Assembly: GCA_021819605.1 (NCBI GenBank)
Contig: JAKAQT010000059.1
Location: forward strand, 1 to 9,195
Source: Thermoplasmata archaeon
Lineage (GTDB): Archaea > Thermoplasmatota > Thermoplasmata > Thermoplasmatales > Thermoplasmataceae
Direction of reading: 5' to 3'
DNA: 9,195 bases
The position numbers and the translations under genes were made by a program. This document shows, in pieces, positions 6,705 through 9,195 of the stretch. How positions within the stretch are numbered: the stretch's first letter is position 1; each line of letters starts with the position of its first letter. The notes under the pieces were generated by a model that worked only from the letters and a program-made list of their open reading frames with translations, made no database searches and was not told the origin of the DNA.

Positions 6705-6998
6705 TTTGCCCAGAGTGCCAAGTCATGCCGTAAGAAGGCCTTACTGCATTTTCCTCTCTTTTTGCAGAACTGATCGGGCCAGGATTTCCCCCCTGCTTAT
6801 GGGCATATCGTGTCATATGGCCTGAAATTCAATAAATCTAGAGCAGTTCATCCGCAGTGAAAGTTCAATGGTTTCCCTGCGCAAAGGACTGCAGAACCCA
6901 TGCTTTCATCATTGTCAGCCATGTGCAAAGAACCACTTATTCTCCAGAATATCGGAAGCAGGAATCGCCTGACAGCGTAAATTCATTTCCATATGGGA
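6705..6998. other. Intergenic stretch without a recognisable gene
   Basis: No tRNA, 7S RNA, RNase P or C/D-box signature could be made out on either strand; an ATGATGA on the minus strand has no suitably placed CTGA after it. There is a 5-bp hairpin at 6730-6744 (GTAAG/CTTAC around AAGGC). A 34-codon plus-strand ORF at 6868-6972 has a Cys/His-rich centre (PCFHHCQPCAKNH) and a weak TATA-like AATAAATC about 35 bp upstream; it is not convincing as a gene. Much of the stretch would be the 3' untranslated part of the trm1 transcript if the terminator proposed at 6653-6704 is real. Confidence 0.5.
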
Positions 6999-8060
6999 TT
7001 ATGCCCTCCGCGATGCCGAAACAAATGCCTCAGTAAACTGCTGCCATGTACCGGAGAATTTTATTCCTGTGGTGGAAAAATGTGTTCTGCAGGCATTGAA
7101 GCCGGTTTTGCCAAGTTCTTCTATCAGATCATTTACCCTGGGCAAACTCAGGCCCATTGACCTTGCGGCATCTGTCATCTCAGAAAACATCAGCGATGCG
7201 TTCTCACCGATAAGTTTTGACGCAAAGTTGACGGACATTTCTGAAACAGATCCAGGACGAAGTGCGAGCGATCCTGAAATGATGGAGGAATCCTCTAGAT
7301 CTCCCTTCCATACCGGCCCCTGATCGATGTCGTCGTAGTAATTTGAATACATTTTATTGAAATTCACTGTTGAAACCAGATCAAGGGATTTGTCTGCCTT
7401 CAATGATCCATTCCTGACTCTAACAATAATTCTATAAAAATGACCATGCCAGAAGGAGATGATGGGGGCTATATACCGATCCATGGAAGCAGCGCGTTTT
7501 ACCACATCCGCAAGCATCAACCTGATACCGACTTCATGGCGATGCGCGTCGTTGGCAATGAATGCACCATACCTTCTTCTGGTTTTGGATGGCACTGAAC
7601 CAGTCAGAACAGATAGATCAGTGGCGGTTATGCCGAGGTATCCTCCGTTCTTTACAGACGCCAGAGCCACATCCAGATAGGGGACTGCGGAACCATACGG
7701 ATCAATATCAATGAATTCATACAGCCCCTTTGATACCGCTGATTGGAAAGGCTCCTTATAGACCGATGCGGTGACACTGTTCATTGCAAGATTCTCTTCT
7801 ATTTTCCTTACGGAAGCAGGATTGATCTCGGAGATGGAAGATTCAATTCCAAGCTCAGTGATCACCCGAATCGCCCTCACGCCAGTTGCGCCAAAACCAT
7901 CAAGATAGTTTTTTGGTCTGAGTTTTGAAAGAACAAGGATAGTCAAGTCTCTGTTAATGACCTGCTCGTTGTTGTAAAAGCCGGCAGACCTTGTTCCCGG
8001 GCCTTTTCTGCTATGGGACTCAGGAACAGATATCCTTGCAAACCCTTCCTTTATGATCAA
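6999..8060 (-). CDS. trm1: tRNA (guanine26-N2)-dimethyltransferase Trm1
   Basis: Trm1 (353 aa) uses S-adenosylmethionine to make N2,N2-dimethylguanosine at position 26 of tRNA. Motifs in order: GFYNNEQVINRDL (27-39; FYNPxxxxNRDL in the family), the SAM loop YLDGFGATGVRAIR (52-65), the acidic ribose binder in SEINPAS (77-83), catalytic motif IDPYGSAVPYLD (119 onward; DPFGSP in the family), ITATDLSVLTG, and the C-terminal QGPVWKGDL and ACRTHFSTTGIKFSGTW. It starts with TTG, directly after the TAA of the THEP1-like gene with no gap; the residues that follow (IKEGFARISVP) match the normal Trm1 N-terminus, and GAAGG lies a few bases upstream. It is slightly short, and the segment before QGPVW has none of the cysteines that bind zinc in many relatives; the only Cys is in the ACRTHF motif. 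It is the last gene of the mptD cluster. Confidence 0.95.
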   Translation of the reverse strand: MIIKEGFARISVPESHSRKGPGTRSAGFYNNEQVINRDLTILVLSKLRPKNYLDGFGATGVRAIRVITELGIESSISEINPASVRKIEENLAMNSVTASVYKEPFQSAVSKGLYEFIDIDPYGSAVPYLDVALASVKNGGYLGITATDLSVLTGSVPSKTRRRYGAFIANDAHRHEVGIRLMLADVVKRAASMDRYIAPIISFWHGHFYRIIVRVRNGSLKADKSLDLVSTVNFNKMYSNYYDDIDQGPVWKGDLEDSSIISGSLALRPGSVSEMSVNFASKLIGENASLMFSEMTDAARSMGLSLPRVNDLIEELGKTGFNACRTHFSTTGIKFSGTWQQFTEAFVSASRRA

Positions 8061-8603
8061 TTATGGCCCTTCTTCCCCTCTTATGACCCTGAGAACCTTG
8101 AAGGGAAGTGTGCTCTTGTTGATGGGCGTTATATCGAAAACACGAATCCCCTCAAGTGCCCTGATCTCCTGCAGAACAGGGTTTCTGGACTTTTTGTGCA
8201 GCGTCACAATGAGGGGTTTTTCTGACTTAAGGGTTGTCTCTATTTCTTCCTGAATGTTTCTTGTGGTATTCTCAAGTTTACCTATCTCATCAATAACAAT
8301 GACATCAGCACTCTCCCTGGCCTTTTGAAGACTGGGAACAAGAATCTCCTCAAGGAGGCGTGTATCCACCCCCAGCTTGTCTATCTTGATCCGTGAGATT
8401 ATGCCAGCCTGGGCAAATGTAATCTTCTTCTTGGTACTGATGTCAAACAGCGAATAGCCCAGAAGCTTGCCGTGTTCTGTTATTTCCGATACAAGAACTC
8501 CCTGGACAACTGTCCCATCCTTTTCAAGCATGTCTATTATCTTGTGAAGGGCTTCTGCCTTTATTGATCCCACAGGCCCTGTAATGCCGATTTTAACTGC
8601 CAT
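8061..8603 (-). CDS. THEP1-like nucleoside-triphosphatase/nucleotide kinase with degenerate P-loop
   Basis: The protein (180 aa) matches the archaeal THEP1 NTPase family in length and layout. After the P-loop strand come GVLVSEITEHGKLLGYSLFD (the family's GFxTxE...GF region), IDKLGVDTRLLEE, the Walker B strand VIVIDEIGKLE (101-111), LIVTLHKKSRNP, and a final RVFDITPINKSTLPF. Walker B is intact, but Walker A reads GPVGSIKA (9-16): the family pattern GxxGxGKT has lost the Gly before the Lys (Ile14) and the Mg-binding Thr/Ser (Ala16). NTP hydrolysis may therefore be weak or lost, and the protein may bind nucleotide or RNA without turnover. The physiological role of THEP1 is not settled. It starts 8 bp after the mptD stop, with AAGGATGA just upstream, and abuts trm1, so co-expression is likely. 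Confidence 0.88.
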   Translation of the reverse strand: MAVKIGITGPVGSIKAEALHKIIDMLEKDGTVVQGVLVSEITEHGKLLGYSLFDISTKKKITFAQAGIISRIKIDKLGVDTRLLEEILVPSLQKARESADVIVIDEIGKLENTTRNIQEEIETTLKSEKPLIVTLHKKSRNPVLQEIRALEGIRVFDITPINKSTLPFKVLRVIRGEEGP

Positions 8604-8611
8604 TTATAACA

Positions 8612-8986
8612 TCATCCTTCCACATACATCAGCGGGTAATCTATCTCCGGGACGTACCTGAGCCTTGCTGTAATATTTTCGTCATTGTATTTTATTACGA
8701 TGGTGACATTCAGCATTTCTCCAGCCAGAGTTATATACTTGTAAACTCCCTGCTTCTTTGATATTATCTCCTTGTCGATCCTGACATGCGCTTCCTCAAC
8801 AAATGGCTGAACCATGGCACTCTCCTCGATTGCCTTTTCCAGAGATTCCACGTTGCTGAGGTTCAGGGGTGCACCCACATACTGATGGTAGATTGTCCCC
8901 AATTTAATACCTGCCTCGAATATGGCTCTCTCCCTGTCCGTACAATTGAAAAATTTAGAAGCCGGATCGCGCATCGCTTGTACCAT
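8612..8986 (-). CDS. mptD: Archaeal dihydroneopterin aldolase (MptD family)
   Basis: The protein (124 aa) resembles the archaeal DHNA family, which cleaves 7,8-dihydroneopterin to 6-hydroxymethyl-7,8-dihydropterin and glycolaldehyde in folate or methanopterin synthesis. The family's N-terminal block is clear: FFNCTDRERAIFEAGIKLG (12-30) followed by TIYHQYVGAPL. Glu24 and His34 stand where catalytic Glu and His are expected, from my memory of the methanogen enzyme. A helix with VESLEKAIEESAM, a strand with EAHVRIDKE, and a C-terminal ITARLRYVPEIDYPLMYVEG follow. It is unrelated in sequence to bacterial FolB. The ATG at 8986 has no Shine-Dalgarno but has a TATA-like box 36 bp upstream, so the leader should be about 10 nt or less. 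It is the first gene of the mptD, THEP1, trm1 cluster. Whether the end product is folate or a methanopterin-type cofactor cannot be told from this window. Confidence 0.87.
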   Translation of the reverse strand: MVQAMRDPASKFFNCTDRERAIFEAGIKLGTIYHQYVGAPLNLSNVESLEKAIEESAMVQPFVEEAHVRIDKEIISKKQGVYKYITLAGEMLNVTIVIKYNDENITARLRYVPEIDYPLMYVEG

Positions 8987-9017
8987 ATTGCAAGGATACT
9001 CATAAACATTTTTCGAT

Positions 9018-9026
9018 GTATATTAA
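9018..9026 (-). promoter_or_regulatory. TATA-like box of the mptD cluster
   Basis: TTAATATAC on the minus strand is centred 36 bp before the mptD ATG at 8986; with usual spacing, transcription would begin about 10 nt before it. Confidence 0.5.
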
Positions 9027-9030
9027 GACG

Positions 9031-9062
9031 GCCATGGCTAGCTTAAGCGAACAGGCTGTTCG
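9031..9062. repeat. Chain of four touching palindromes upstream of the mptD promoter
   Basis: GCCATGGC (9031-9038), GCTAGC (9037-9042), GCTTAAGC (9041-9048) and CGAACAG-G-CTGTTCG (9048-9062) follow one another, each sharing one or two bases with the next. The last is a 7-bp dyad centred about 33 bp upstream of the TATA-like box. It could be an operator, or a hairpin at the end of the upstream membrane protein transcript, whose stop is at 9094. Confidence 0.45.
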
Positions 9063-9093
9063 GCTGCAACCGATCCCATGGAAAGATGCTGTT

Positions 9094-9195
9094 TTAGACC
9101 CCACTTCTCACGGTCCTGTAGAGCAGCCTGGCAATGGCAAACAGTACTATGGTCAGAACTAACATCGCAATGGCGTACATGTATGTGGTTAGATC
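9094..9195 (-). CDS. C-terminal end of a membrane protein, partial
   Basis: A minus-strand frame is open from the right edge to a TAA at 9094-9096 and gives the last 33 residues of a protein. It has a clear transmembrane helix (YAIAMLVLTIVLFAIARLL) followed by a short basic tail (YRTVRSGV), so the C-terminus is probably cytoplasmic. This ending is common in ABC-transporter permeases, such as the phosphate permease PstA, but 33 residues cannot prove it. It ends 107 bp before the mptD start and is on the same strand. Confidence 0.65.
   Translation of the reverse strand, partial: DLTTYMYAIAMLVLTIVLFAIARLLYRTVRSGV

Noticed and set aside
6880..6930. C/D-box guide RNA on the minus strand
   Set aside because: A box C-like ATGATGA is present, but no CTGA box D follows at a suitable distance and there is no terminal stem.
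8786..9046. 86-codon plus-strand frame opposite mptD
   Set aside because: It is antisense to the conserved MptD N-terminus and crosses its promoter; no independent signal supports it.

Overview
The window looks like chromosomal DNA from an archaeon of the Thermoplasmatales or a close relative. It carries two consecutive steps of archaeal ether-lipid synthesis (a GGGP synthase and a UbiA-type DGGGP synthase), a CTP-dependent riboflavin kinase with an N-terminal winged helix (RbkR type), an archaeal MptD-type dihydroneopterin aldolase, a THEP1-like protein and Trm1. Archaeal TATA-like boxes lie about 25-35 bp before the start codons, which suggests leaderless or nearly leaderless transcripts. 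Genes are tightly packed, with ATGA or GTGA overlaps, and base composition looks moderate. The order-level placement is inference; the domain Archaea is secure.

Layout. (1) Positions 2-64 may hold the tail of an upstream plus-strand gene. It is followed by the plus-strand riboflavin kinase/regulator gene (118-795), whose leader carries an 11-bp perfect inverted repeat. (2) A minus-strand cluster runs from 5209 down to 792: UbiA prenyltransferase, GGGP synthase, purS, purL and an unknown acidic 88-residue protein. Gaps or overlaps are between -4 and +22 bp, so it is probably one transcript. It converges on the riboflavin kinase gene, and both genes use the same CTAG at 792-795 for their stop codons. 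(3) A lineage-specific membrane protein (5324-6601, minus) has its own TATA-like box. (4) A 397-bp gap (6602-6998) holds that promoter, a hairpin with a T-rich tail that could terminate the trm1 transcript, and no gene I can recognise. (5) A second minus-strand cluster runs from 8986 down to 6999: mptD, a THEP1-like protein with a damaged P-loop, and trm1. (6) At the right edge is the last 33 residues of a minus-strand membrane protein (9094-9195).

The lipid pair makes the core archaeal phospholipid backbone: GGGPS attaches the first geranylgeranyl chain to glycerol-1-phosphate and UbiA attaches the second. PurS and PurL form part of FGAM synthetase; the glutaminase PurQ is not in the window. 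Most of the window is conserved housekeeping. The parts worth a second look are the regulatory DNA (the ribK leader, and similar dyads at two promoters), the degenerate THEP1, and the two unknown proteins. I saw no mobile element, CRISPR array, tRNA or rRNA.
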